A stretch of DNA of 33,139 bases. Origin: Pseudomonadota bacterium (GTDB lineage Bacteria; Pseudomonadota; Alphaproteobacteria; ATCC43930; CGMCC-115725). Within the stretch, counting starts at the first letter, position 1; each line of letters begins with the position of its first letter. Positions 17,584 through 26,815 of the stretch are shown here, in pieces. The stretch is from assembly GCA_021812165.1 (NCBI GenBank), contig JAKAOO010000009.1:1-33139 (forward strand). The letters run 5' to 3'. The position numbers were made by a program, and so were the translations under genes. Below the pieces are notes generated by a model. The model was not told where the DNA came from and ran no database searches. It was given only the letters and a program-made list of their open reading frames with translations.

Positions 17584-18776
17584 CGAGCCGTTTCTCCGTC
17601 GAGGGTGATGCGGCCGCTTGCTGCGAGGCGGAAACGCCGGCCCCGCCAGAAGACGGTTCTACCGAAAAAGCTGGCGACGAACACGACAAAGGACAAGGCA
17701 TCGCCCAAGGGAATCAGCCACAGCCCGCCCTTTTCGACGCCGAGCGCCTGTGCCACCTTCCCGGCCGCGCTCAATCGCAGGGCGCAGGAAATCACAAGAA
17801 ATCCGCACGAGGTCAAGTCGAATCGCAAAAGGGCGGCGAGAAGCATCGAAAGCGCGAGCGGATGCTCGAAGAGCGATGCCGCGTATCCGAGGGGCGCGAC
17901 CGTCCGGATCGTGCGCGCCCAGCGCAGCTCATGCCGCCACAGGCTCAAAAAGCTCTCTTCGCTCACGCGATGGTGGACGAGATAGGGAGAAAGGACGACG
18001 GAGAGCCCGAGCGCGCGCACGCGCTCGCCGAGCCGGTAATCGTCGGCGAGCTCCTCGCGCAAAGGCGCGAAGCCGCCGATCTTATCCAGAACCTCTCGCC
18101 GGAGCGCGATCGTCGCGCCAAAGCACCCCCCTCCCAGCCCAACTTTCGACGCGAGGATGGCGCTTGGCAGAAATCCGTAATTGATGTGAAGGGCGGCGAG
18201 CGCCGACCAGAAACCGCCGGTCGGCACGCCTTTATAGAGACAGGTCACGGCACCGACCCCCGGATCGGCGAGCGGTGCCGTGACCGCGGTGAGATAAGAG
18301 GGGCCGACCCGGATGTCGCTGTCCGACAAAAGGAGAAGATCGCCTGTGGCCGCCGGAAGCATGGCTTCGAGATTGGCGACCTTGAGATTCGAGGCGCGGA
18401 CCGGGGACCCGATGACGGGAACGATCTTCTTTTCCGGCAAGTCGCGGCGCAGAGCGCTCGCGACCTTGAGCGCCTCATCGCCGGGATCGCCGACGCCGAG
18501 AACGATCTCGAAGCGCGGATAATCCTGCTCGGCAAAGGAGCGCAGGTCGTCGTAGAGAGAAGGCTCGGCGCCGGCGAGCGGTTTCAAGACCGAGACCGTG
18601 GCGGCGGAGTCGCCCACCCCCGCCCTCTGCGTCCTCGGGAGCGCAGAGCCGGCACCCGCCGTCCCGCTTTTTCCAAACTGAGGCCGCCTGGAGAAATGCC
18701 GGGCGAAGATTGCCGCCGCAACCAGGTAGAGCCAGCCCGGCACAATGAGGACAAGAAGAAGGACCACCGGCGTCAT
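17580..18776 (-). CDS. hpnI: Hopanoid biosynthesis glycosyltransferase HpnI
   Basis: VSVLKPLAGAEPSLYDDLRSFAEQDYPRFEIVLGVGDPGDEAL...LLLLSDSDIRVGPSYL; 4-nt overlap with hpnJ; start ATG 18776 chosen. Confidence 0.92.
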   Translation of the reverse strand: MTPVVLLLVLIVPGWLYLVAAAIFARHFSRRPQFGKSGTAGAGSALPRTQRAGVGDSAATVSVLKPLAGAEPSLYDDLRSFAEQDYPRFEIVLGVGDPGDEALKVASALRRDLPEKKIVPVIGSPVRASNLKVANLEAMLPAATGDLLLLSDSDIRVGPSYLTAVTAPLADPGVGAVTCLYKGVPTGGFWSALAALHINYGFLPSAILASKVGLGGGCFGATIALRREVLDKIGGFAPLREELADDYRLGERVRALGLSVVLSPYLVHHRVSEESFLSLWRHELRWARTIRTVAPLGYAASLFEHPLALSMLLAALLRFDLTSCGFLVISCALRLSAAGKVAQALGVEKGGLWLIPLGDALSFVVFVASFFGRTVFWRGRRFRLAASGRITLDGETAR

Positions 18777-18816
18777 CGGCAGTTGAGCCCCCGCGGCTCT
18801 TCCCTCGCCGGCTTTT

Positions 18817-19437
18817 TCAGCCCGTCTGCAGCGCCGCCGCCTTTCGCTCCAAAGCACGCACGAGGCCTTCGGCGCCCGAGCGGCTCATCACGGCGGCAAA
18901 TTCCGAGCGCCGGACCGCGAGCTGGCTGATCGTGCCTTTGAGATAGACGTCGATCACCTGCCAGCGGCCGCCGTTTTGACGCATCAGATAGTTGAGGACA
19001 ATCGGCTTGCCGTCCGATCGGATGAGGCGCGTCTGTACGATCACCCCGTTCGGATTTGCGACCGGCTTTGGGGAAACTTGGAAATGCTGCCCTGAATAGC
19101 TGTCGAAATTGCTCGTATAGGTCGCGATCGTATAGCGCTGGAACGCGGCGATGAGCTTTCGCCGTTCATCCGATGAAAGCGAGGCCCATTTTGGGCCGAC
19201 CGCGATCCGCGTCATGGTGGCGAGGTCAAAGGTCTTGACGATTGCCGGCTGCAGTTCGTTGAAGCGTTGCGCGAAGCTTTCTTTTTTGCCCTTTTTCATG
19301 ACGCCGAGCAGGGTGGCGTAAAAGGCCTCGATCGTTGCCGCGGCGGCGGAGGCGGAGGCGGCCGGCGCCGCGAGCGCGCGTCCAAAGGCGAGCATGCCGA
19401 GAGAGGCGGTGATGAGGGTGCGTCGCGAGAAGTCCAT
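18817..19437 (-). CDS. hpnM: HpnM-type (MlaC/Ttg2D-like) phospholipid-binding protein
   Basis: ATIEAFYATLLGVMKKGKKESFAQRFNELQPAIVKTFDLATMTRIAVGPKWASLSSDERRKLIAAFQRYTIATYTSNFDSYSGQHF, adjacent to hpnI. Confidence 0.85.
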   Translation of the reverse strand: MDFSRRTLITASLGMLAFGRALAAPAASASAAAATIEAFYATLLGVMKKGKKESFAQRFNELQPAIVKTFDLATMTRIAVGPKWASLSSDERRKLIAAFQRYTIATYTSNFDSYSGQHFQVSPKPVANPNGVIVQTRLIRSDGKPIVLNYLMRQNGGRWQVIDVYLKGTISQLAVRRSEFAAVMSRSGAEGLVRALERKAAALQTG

Positions 19438-19642
19438 TATCGCCGTCGCTTCCTGGCTGGACGGGGAAAAAGCGGCACCTGCCGCCGCTCTGCCCGAGAG
19501 CGCAGGCTTGCTTTGCCCCCTTTATACGCATTCGAGGGCGGATGCGAATGAATTGTGGGAAAGGGCGGCGCTTGCGCCATATATTCGTGATTTGGTGAGG
19601 TTTAGGCCGCTCACCCGTTTGAGCGGAGGATGAAGCGAGATC

Positions 19643-20575
19643 ATGGAAGTGGTTCTGGCGCAGCCTCGCGGCTTTTGTGCGGGAGTCGAGCGAGCGATCG
19701 AGATCGTCGAGAGCGCGCTCGAAAAATATGGGCCCCCGATCTACGTTCGGCACGAGATCGTCCACAACCGCCATGTGGTCGAGCGGCTGCGCGCGAAAGG
19801 CGCACGCTTCGTCGACGAGATCGACGAGATTCCGCCCGGAAGCGTCACCATTTTCAGCGCTCACGGCGTCGCGAGTGCGGTCGAGGAACGGGCCGCCGAA
19901 CTCGGGCTCTCCGTTATCGACGCGACCTGCCCTCTCGTCTCGAAAGTGCATATCGAAGGCCAGCGTTACGCCCGCGAAGGGCGCGAGATCGTTCTCGTCG
20001 GCCATGCCGGGCATCCCGAGATCCAAGGGACCATGGGCCGCATCAAAGGCCGCGTGCACTTGATCTCGCGCCCCGAGGAGGTGGCCTCGCTCAGAGTCGC
20101 CGACCCCGAGAAACTCGCATTCATCACTCAGACGACGCTCAGCGTCGACGACACGCGGGCCGTCATCGAGGCCTTGAAAGCGCGCTTTCCGGCGGCAGTC
20201 GGTCCCGATACCAAGGATATCTGCTACGCCACCCAAAACCGCCAGCGCGCGGCGCGGGAACTCGCCCGGCGCGTCGATGTCGTTCTCGTGGTCGGGGCTC
20301 CAAACAGCTCGAACTCGAATCGCCTGCGCGAGATCGCGAGCGCAAGCGGGGTCAAGGCCTATCTCATCGAGGATGCCCGCGCGCTCGACCCGGCCTGGCT
20401 CGAAGGCGCCGGCGCCGTCGGCATCACCGCGGGCGCCTCGGCGCCGGCGGAACTCGTCGAGGAGCTGATCGCCCGGCTCTCGGAACTCGCAGAAATCGAA
20501 CTGTCGGAACTCGACGGGGTTCGCGAGAACGTTCGCTTCCGCATGCCGAAGGAGCTCCTGGAGGCGAGCCTTTGA
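19643..20575 (+). CDS. ispH: 4-hydroxy-3-methylbut-2-enyl diphosphate reductase
   Basis: [23 protein letters not shown]...[10 protein letters not shown]-like, [23 protein letters not shown]. Confidence 0.96.
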   Translation: MEVVLAQPRGFCAGVERAIEIVESALEKYGPPIYVRHEIVHNRHVVERLRAKGARFVDEIDEIPPGSVTIFSAHGVASAVEERAAELGLSVIDATCPLVSKVHIEGQRYAREGREIVLVGHAGHPEIQGTMGRIKGRVHLISRPEEVASLRVADPEKLAFITQTTLSVDDTRAVIEALKARFPAAVGPDTKDICYATQNRQRAARELARRVDVVLVVGAPNSSNSNRLREIASASGVKAYLIEDARALDPAWLEGAGAVGITAGASAPAELVEELIARLSELAEIELSELDGVRENVRFRMPKELLEASL

Positions 20576-20629
20576 AAATCGCCTTCATATCCCGCGCCAA
20601 ACACCGCTTTTCTGACGAGGAGTAGCTCC

Positions 20630-21745
20630 GTGGGGATCCCCTTGCACCAAGCCCTTCGCGTCGGCGCCTATGTCGTCTCGCAACATCTGAAGGGCGTCTC
20701 TCGTTATCCTTTGGTTCTGATGCTCGAGCCGCTCTTTCGCTGCAATCTCGCCTGCGCCGGATGCGGCAAGATCGATTACCCCGACGCCATCCTCAACAAG
20801 AGGCTGAGTGTTGGGGAATGCCTCGAGGCGGTCGAGGAATGCGGCGCGCCGGTCGTCTCGCTGGCCGGCGGCGAGCCGCTTCTGCACAACGAAATCGAGA
20901 AGATCGCGGCCGGCATCATCGCCCGCAAAAAATATGTGTATCTCTGCACGAACGCGCTGCTGCTCACAAAAAAGCTCGATCGCTTCACGCCCAACCGGTT
21001 TTTCACCTGGTCCGTTCATCTCGACGGCGACCTTGAGATGCACGACCGTTCCGTCTCGCAATCGGGCGTCTATGAGCGCGCCGTAGCGGCGATCACGGCG
21101 GCGAAAGCGCGCGGTTTTCGTGTCAACGTCAACACGACGCTCTTCGATGGGGCGCAGCCGGAACGCGTCGCCCGATTTTTCGACGAGGTGACCCGGCTTG
21201 GCGTCGACGGGATCACGGTCTCACCGGGCTACGCTTACGAGCGGGCTCCCGACCAGGAGCATTTCCTCAACCGCCGCCGCACCAAGGAGTTGTTCCGCGC
21301 GATTTTCCGGCTCGAACCGCGGCGCCGCTGGGCGTTCAACCAGTCGGGACTGTTTCTCGATTTCCTCGCCGGCAACCAGCCGTATCGCTGCACCCCCTGG
21401 GGCAACCCGACCCGCAACGTTTTCGGCTGGCAGCGCCCCTGCTACCTCTTCGGCGAAGGCTATGCCAAGACCTTCAAAGAGCTGATGGAAGAGACCGATT
21501 GGGACGCCTACGGCACCGGCAATTACGAGAAATGCGCCGATTGCATGGTGCACAGCGGCTACGAAGCGACCGCGGTCATGGACGCCGTTCGCCACCCTCT
21601 GAAAGCGGCGGCGCAAGCCTGGCGCGGCGTCACAACGCAAGGCGAGATGGCGCCGGAGATCGATATTTCCCGCCAGAGGCCGGCCGAGTACGTCTTTTCC
21701 CGGCAGGTCGAAGAGGCGATGACGCGGCTAGACGCCGCCGACTAG
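20630..21745 (+). CDS. hpnH: Hopanoid C35 radical SAM protein HpnH (adenosylhopane synthesis)
   Basis: MGIPLHQALRVGAYVVSQHLKGVSRYPLVLMLEPLFRCNLACAGCGKIDYP; GTG start. Confidence 0.95.
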   Translation: MGIPLHQALRVGAYVVSQHLKGVSRYPLVLMLEPLFRCNLACAGCGKIDYPDAILNKRLSVGECLEAVEECGAPVVSLAGGEPLLHNEIEKIAAGIIARKKYVYLCTNALLLTKKLDRFTPNRFFTWSVHLDGDLEMHDRSVSQSGVYERAVAAITAAKARGFRVNVNTTLFDGAQPERVARFFDEVTRLGVDGITVSPGYAYERAPDQEHFLNRRRTKELFRAIFRLEPRRRWAFNQSGLFLDFLAGNQPYRCTPWGNPTRNVFGWQRPCYLFGEGYAKTFKELMEETDWDAYGTGNYEKCADCMVHSGYEATAVMDAVRHPLKAAAQAWRGVTTQGEMAPEIDISRQRPAEYVFSRQVEEAMTRLDAAD

Positions 21746-22399
21746 CGCGTGCAATGCCCGCGCGGGGCGGTTGAGCGCCGCGAGCGCCCGTCGCGTCTCG
21801 AACGCAAGAGCGCAGAGCGCGGCGATCTGACGCGGACGGCGGATCACATTGGCCAACACTCGCAGCATCTCGGGCGTGCCGTCCGCCGCGAGCGGGATGA
21901 GCGCCGCCGGCGGCAAATTGCGATCGCGCGTATCGGCGATCGAGCGCAGCACGAGGAATGGGATCTGCGCCTTCGTCGCGGCGCGGGCGACGACATCGCT
22001 TTCGAGGTCGACGGCAACGGCGCCGGTCTCCCGCCAGGCGCGCTCCTTTTCCCGGCGGATCGCGAGGATCGAGGGCGCGCCGTAGACGGGTCCTTCGACC
22101 GCTCCGATCTTGCGCGCCAGGGTGCTGAGGCGTCCGCAAAGCGTTTCCTCGCTTTTCCAGCGGCCGTCGGGCGCGATGACTTCTCCGGAGAGGACGACGT
22201 CGCCCGGTTCGAGATTGCTCGCGAGCGCCCCGGCAACGCCGAAGCTCACAAGGAACCTCGCTTCTGCGAGCGCGGTGTCCACCAGTGCCTTGGTACGCTC
22301 GCGATCGCCGGCGCCTACCACCACGGAAAATCCGGCGCGCCGCGCAATCTTCGCTTCGGCCGCCAGGCCCGAGGTGCAAAGCACCGTCAGTGCCCGCAT
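21728..22399 (-). CDS. hpnG: Hopanoid-associated phosphorylase HpnG
   Basis: LTVLCTSGLAAEAKIARRAGFSVVVGAGDRER...FGVAGALASNLEPGDVVLSGEV...AVDLESDVVARAA; start placed at ATG 22399. Confidence 0.9.
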   Translation of the reverse strand: MRALTVLCTSGLAAEAKIARRAGFSVVVGAGDRERTKALVDTALAEARFLVSFGVAGALASNLEPGDVVLSGEVIAPDGRWKSEETLCGRLSTLARKIGAVEGPVYGAPSILAIRREKERAWRETGAVAVDLESDVVARAATKAQIPFLVLRSIADTRDRNLPPAALIPLAADGTPEMLRVLANVIRRPRQIAALCALAFETRRALAALNRPARALHALVGGV

Positions 22400-22523
22400 G
22401 TCGTCCTGTCCCCCCGTTTTTGCAGGCTCCAGGAAGAGCCCGCGGGAGCGATCCGACCACAACCCCTACCTTCGTCGCGGCTCTCCGCGACGAGATCGCG
22501 ATCATCACGATTCGTTACGGTTT

Positions 22524-22552
22524 ATTACTGCGGACGCGTAACAATTTGTCAA
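22524..22552 (-). promoter_or_regulatory. Candidate sigma70-type promoter for hpnG: TTGACA-N17-AGTAAT
   Basis: Minus strand TTGACA (22552-22547), 17-nt spacer, AGTAAT (22529-22524), upstream of hpnG. Confidence 0.45.
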
Positions 22553-22634
22553 GATTGTAGCACCGACGGATTCTGGCGCCGCTGCCGGCGGCGCAGGCGA
22601 AACGGCGGCCGGTTCCCGCGGGCGCGCCCGCCGA

Positions 22635-24596
22635 TCAGATGCCGAACGGGACTTTCTTCAGACTTCCGCTTTTGAGACGGCGGTAGCGGGCGAGAGCCCA
22701 AAGCGGGAAAAAGGTGCGGTAGCCGTGATAGCGCAGGTAAAAGACGCGCGGAAAACCGACGGCCGTATACCAGGGCTCCTCCCAGTTGCCGTCCGCCTCT
22801 TGCGTCGAAAGAAGGTAGGCGATGCCCCGCTCCACGGCAGGATGGTCGACCTCGCCCGCGGCCATCAGCGCCAAGAGCGCCCAGGCGGTTTGCGACGCGG
22901 TGCTGTACGGCGCCTCGCCCTTCGCTACTCCCGGCCAATAGCTTTCCTCGCGCTCGCCCCAGCCGCCATCGGCGTGCTGGCGGGCGAGAAGCCAATGAAC
23001 CGCCCGCCGCATCTGCGGGCCATCGCGGGGGACGCCGACGGCGTTCAAGGCGGAAAGCACCGACCAGGTGCCATAGAGGTAGTTCGTCCCCCAACGCCCA
23101 TACCAGCAGCCTTCCGGCTCCTGCTCGCTGAGGAGATAGGCCGTCGCCGCCTTCACCGCCGGATGCTCCGCCGGGTAGCCGAGCTGCACGAGAAAGCCGA
23201 GGCAACGCGCGCTGACATCGGCCGTCGGCGGATCGAGAAGCGCGCCGTGATCGGCAAAGGGGATATAGTTCAGATAATAATGCGTGTTGTCGGCGTCGAA
23301 GGATCCCCACCCGCCGTTTTTGCTTTGCATGCCGATCGTCCACTCGGCCGCCCGTTCGAGCGCCCCCCGATAGCGCGCCCGATCGAAGCGGTCGAGAGCG
23401 AGCGCGACCGCGCCGGTGTCGTCGAGATCGGGGTAGTAGTCGTTTTCGTACTCGAACGGCCAACCGCCGGGGCGCAGCCCCGGGCGGGTCGCCGCCCAAT
23501 CGCCGGTGCAATCGAGGATCTGCTTTCCTTCGAGCCAGTCGCAGGCGCGCTGCAGATGGGGCTCGAGGCGGTCCTCGCCGACCTCCAGAAGAGCGTGCAC
23601 GACGAGCGCCGTGTCCCAGATCGGCGAAAAACAGGGCTGGCAATAATTGCGCTCGCCTTCGAGGACGAGAAGGCGGCCGAGCGCCGCGACCGCCACCTTG
23701 TAATCGGGGTGGTCGCGCGGATACCGGAGAGCCTCGTACATGAGGATGACGTTGGCCATCGGCGGAAAGATCGCGCCGAGGCCGCCCTCGCCGTTCAAGC
23801 GTTCCTTGACGAAGGCCACGGCCTTCTCGATTGCGCGCTGGCGCCAGCGCGCGGGGAAATGCGGCTGCAAAACCCGCAACATCCCGTCGAGAAGGGCAAA
23901 CGCGGTTGCGAGGGGCGATGAGGTGCGGCCTCTGATCCATCGTTTCACGGTTTCGGGCGGTTCGACGAAAAGCTCGGCGATCGAGAGGCGCCGCGGGTTT
24001 TGGGGTCGCGGTTTCAACGCCATGACGACGAGAAGCGGGACGAGAGTGGTGCGCGACCAATAGGAAATCTTGCTGATATGGAACGGCGCGGAGGCCGGCA
24101 GGAGCATCAGCTCGACCGGCATCACCGGTACCGCGCGCCAAGGAAGCTCGCCCCAAAGAGCGAGGAGGATCCGGGTAAAGACATTCGCGCGCCGCGCGCC
24201 GCCGGCGGCGAGGATCGCCGCTCGCGCTCGCGCCATATGCGGCGCATCCGGCGAATCGCCCGCCGCTTTCAGTGCGAAATAGGCCTTGACGGAGACGCTG
24301 AAGATGAAGCTGCCGCCATGGAAGAGCGGCCAGCCGCCGTCTTCCCCCTGGATCGCCCGAATATAGGCGGCAAGGCGTTCTTCGATCGCCGGATCGACCG
24401 TTCCGAGAAAATGCTGAAGGAGAATGTATTCGGCCGGGATCGTGACATCCGCTTCGAGTTCGAAGACCCAGTACCCCTCGGCATGCTGGCGCGCGAGCAG
24501 AGATCGGACCGTGCGCAGGATCGCCTCATCGAGCTCCGACGGCAGAAGCGCCTCTCTCTCGCCGGCTGCCGGTCTTGCTGTTATTCCGTCGTTCAT
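22635..24596 (-). CDS. shc: Squalene-hopene cyclase
   Basis: Multiple QW-type motifs (QSKNGGWGSFD, QEPEGCWYGRWGTNYLYGTW, QHADGGWGE, QEADGNWEE), catalytic DLDD (YYPDLDDTG); start ATG 24596. Confidence 0.96.
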   Translation of the reverse strand: MNDGITARPAAGEREALLPSELDEAILRTVRSLLARQHAEGYWVFELEADVTIPAEYILLQHFLGTVDPAIEERLAAYIRAIQGEDGGWPLFHGGSFIFSVSVKAYFALKAAGDSPDAPHMARARAAILAAGGARRANVFTRILLALWGELPWRAVPVMPVELMLLPASAPFHISKISYWSRTTLVPLLVVMALKPRPQNPRRLSIAELFVEPPETVKRWIRGRTSSPLATAFALLDGMLRVLQPHFPARWRQRAIEKAVAFVKERLNGEGGLGAIFPPMANVILMYEALRYPRDHPDYKVAVAALGRLLVLEGERNYCQPCFSPIWDTALVVHALLEVGEDRLEPHLQRACDWLEGKQILDCTGDWAATRPGLRPGGWPFEYENDYYPDLDDTGAVALALDRFDRARYRGALERAAEWTIGMQSKNGGWGSFDADNTHYYLNYIPFADHGALLDPPTADVSARCLGFLVQLGYPAEHPAVKAATAYLLSEQEPEGCWYGRWGTNYLYGTWSVLSALNAVGVPRDGPQMRRAVHWLLARQHADGGWGEREESYWPGVAKGEAPYSTASQTAWALLALMAAGEVDHPAVERGIAYLLSTQEADGNWEEPWYTAVGFPRVFYLRYHGYRTFFPLWALARYRRLKSGSLKKVPFGI

Positions 24597-25921
24597 AGAA
24601 GGGTTTTCCGTTTCGGCTGCCGTCTCAAAACCCCGATATTCCGCTCTTGCCCGGCGAGGACTGCGGCCGCGGCAAAGCCGGAGCGAATAGCCCCTTCGAT
24701 CGTCGCGGGCAACCCCGTATCGGTATAATCGCCTGCAAGGGCAAGATTTTGCCAACGCGTCGCCGCGCCGGGCCGCCGCCTCAACTCATCCGGGGAGGCG
24801 AGGAAGGTGGCGCGCCGCTCCTTGAGGATCCGCGCGGCGGGAAGGGGAGCCGAGGGAAGGCGATAGGCGAAAGCGACATCGCCCCACAAGCGCTCTCGGA
24901 GCGCCTCGATGCCTTCGTCAACGAGGTCATCGGCGGCGCTGACCGTGACCGAAAGGACCCCCTTCTTGCGAAAGATCCATTGCGCCGCGCCGCCGATGAC
25001 CGCGACGAAAAGCGGCGCTCCCGCGGGCGCTGCGGCGCGGAAATGGGCGTTGACGATCGGCGCGTGACGAGAGGGCACGGTGAGCCCCGGAACGAGCCGG
25101 CCCGCCGCCGTCGCCGGCACCGCGAGAACGACCCCGTCGCCCTCTTGAAGCGCGACTTCCGCCCCCTCGAAGGCGAGCCCCGAGACGCGCGCTCCGCTCA
25201 TGAGGAGAGTGCGCAGCCGCGCGCCGAAGCGGATCACCGCGCCCGCCGATTCGAGGCGCGCGAGGGCGGGCTCGACAAAGCTTTCCGAGAGCCCTTCGCG
25301 CGGGACGAGCGGCCGGCATGCCCGGCCGCCCTTCAACAGGGTCTCTTCGAGAACCCGGCCGAAAAGCCGGGCCGAGCCGCACGAAGCCGGGGTGTTGAGC
25401 GCCGCCACCGCCAGCGGCTCCCAGAGGCGCCGGTAAAGCGCGCGCTCTTCTCCGAGCGTCGCCGCCACCGTCGCCTGCGGATCGGCATGCCGCAGAGAGC
25501 GGGCGGCGAGATAATGGGTCGCCCGGCTTCCCGGAACGCGGCGGCGGCGCAGGAAGATCCACCACGGCAAAAGGCCGCGGTTGGGCCGCAGTTCCCAGCG
25601 CTCGCCGCTCGCGCGATCGACAAAGGGAAAGACCGGCTCCGCGGGGCCTTCGAACGTCGCGAGAGCGCCAATCCGCTCGATATAAGAAAGAGCGGCGGCA
25701 TTGCCGGAAAGAAGGAGATGGTTGCCGTTGTCGATGCGGCAGGAAAGCTCGCTGTCGTAGTAGGAACGGCAGCGCCCGCCCGCTTGCGGGGAGGCTTCGT
25801 AAAGCGCCACCCGGCGCCCCGCGGCGAGGAGCGAAATGGCCGCCGCAAGCCCCGCAAGGCCGGCGCCGACGACATGCACGACGCCATCCTGAGCCTGTCG
25901 AAGGAAGCCGCCCTCCGCCAC
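24593..25921 (-). CDS. hpnE: Squalene-associated FAD-dependent desaturase / hydroxysqualene dehydroxylase HpnE
   Basis: HVVGAGLAGLAAAISLLAAGRRVALYEASPQAGGRCRSYYD; 4-nt overlap with shc; GTG start uncertain. Confidence 0.92.
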   Translation of the reverse strand: MAEGGFLRQAQDGVVHVVGAGLAGLAAAISLLAAGRRVALYEASPQAGGRCRSYYDSELSCRIDNGNHLLLSGNAAALSYIERIGALATFEGPAEPVFPFVDRASGERWELRPNRGLLPWWIFLRRRRVPGSRATHYLAARSLRHADPQATVAATLGEERALYRRLWEPLAVAALNTPASCGSARLFGRVLEETLLKGGRACRPLVPREGLSESFVEPALARLESAGAVIRFGARLRTLLMSGARVSGLAFEGAEVALQEGDGVVLAVPATAAGRLVPGLTVPSRHAPIVNAHFRAAAPAGAPLFVAVIGGAAQWIFRKKGVLSVTVSAADDLVDEGIEALRERLWGDVAFAYRLPSAPLPAARILKERRATFLASPDELRRRPGAATRWQNLALAGDYTDTGLPATIEGAIRSGFAAAAVLAGQERNIGVLRRQPKRKTLL

Positions 25922-25936
25922 CCGTTTTCCGCGCCC

Positions 25937-26815
25937 TCAGATGAACCCGTGCCGCAAAACAAGCCAGAGCTTCTGCGGCTTCGACAGGCTGACCTTTTGC
26001 CGCGGATCGCGCCACCCCGACCGCAACAGCGCGTCGAGCGTCGCGCGATAGGTGGCGGCCATCACCGCCGCCGGCCGCATCGCCCGCCGCCGGCACGCGG
26101 ACATCGCTCTCTCAGCCTCGGAAAAATGCGCTTTCGCAAGTTCGGCGAGTTCGCGGCACGCCGCCCCCAATGCCGGATGTGAGAGAACGGCGCCCGGATC
26201 TCGGCCGTCAACGCCGTGGCGATCGAGGATTTCGCGCGGCAGATAGAGCCTCTTGCGAAGGGCGTCCTCTTCGAGGTCGCGCAGGATGTTGGTGAGCTGC
26301 AGGGCACGGCCGAGAGCCTCGGCGACGCGATGGGCAGGCTCGCTCGAATCGCCGAAGACCGGGACCGAAAGATGGCCGACCGCGCTCGCGACGCGGCGGC
26401 AGTAAAGGTCGAGCCAAGCGAGATCGGGAGCGAAAATGTCGCCCCGAGCGTCCATCTCCATCCCATCGATAACCGCGAGAAACTCCGCCCGCGAGAGGTC
26501 GTACCGCTCTACCGGCGCCTCCAGCGCGCGCGAGACGAGGCGAGAAGGCCGGCCGTGGTAAAGCGCGTCGATCTCTTCGCGCCAGCCGCCGAGAAGCGCC
26601 AGCTTTTCCGGCACCGGGCGATCCTCGTCGGCAATGTCGTCGACTTCGCGGCAGAAGGCGTAGATCGCATACATGGCGGCGCGCCTCTCGCGCGGGAGAA
26701 GGCGCATCGCCCAGTAGAACGAGGTCCCGGCCGCGGCGACCCGATCGCGAATGGCGACGCGAAGCGCTCTCTCGGCATAGGGGGCGCCCGCCGGCGCCTC
26801 GGCTAACCGCGCCAT
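25937..26815 (-). CDS. hpnD: Presqualene diphosphate synthase HpnD
   Basis: GTSFYWAMRLLPRERRAAMYAIYAFCREVDDIADE...QLTNILRDLEEDALRKRLYLP; start ATG 26815 chosen. Confidence 0.95.
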   Translation of the reverse strand: MARLAEAPAGAPYAERALRVAIRDRVAAAGTSFYWAMRLLPRERRAAMYAIYAFCREVDDIADEDRPVPEKLALLGGWREEIDALYHGRPSRLVSRALEAPVERYDLSRAEFLAVIDGMEMDARGDIFAPDLAWLDLYCRRVASAVGHLSVPVFGDSSEPAHRVAEALGRALQLTNILRDLEEDALRKRLYLPREILDRHGVDGRDPGAVLSHPALGAACRELAELAKAHFSEAERAMSACRRRAMRPAAVMAATYRATLDALLRSGWRDPRQKVSLSKPQKLWLVLRHGFI

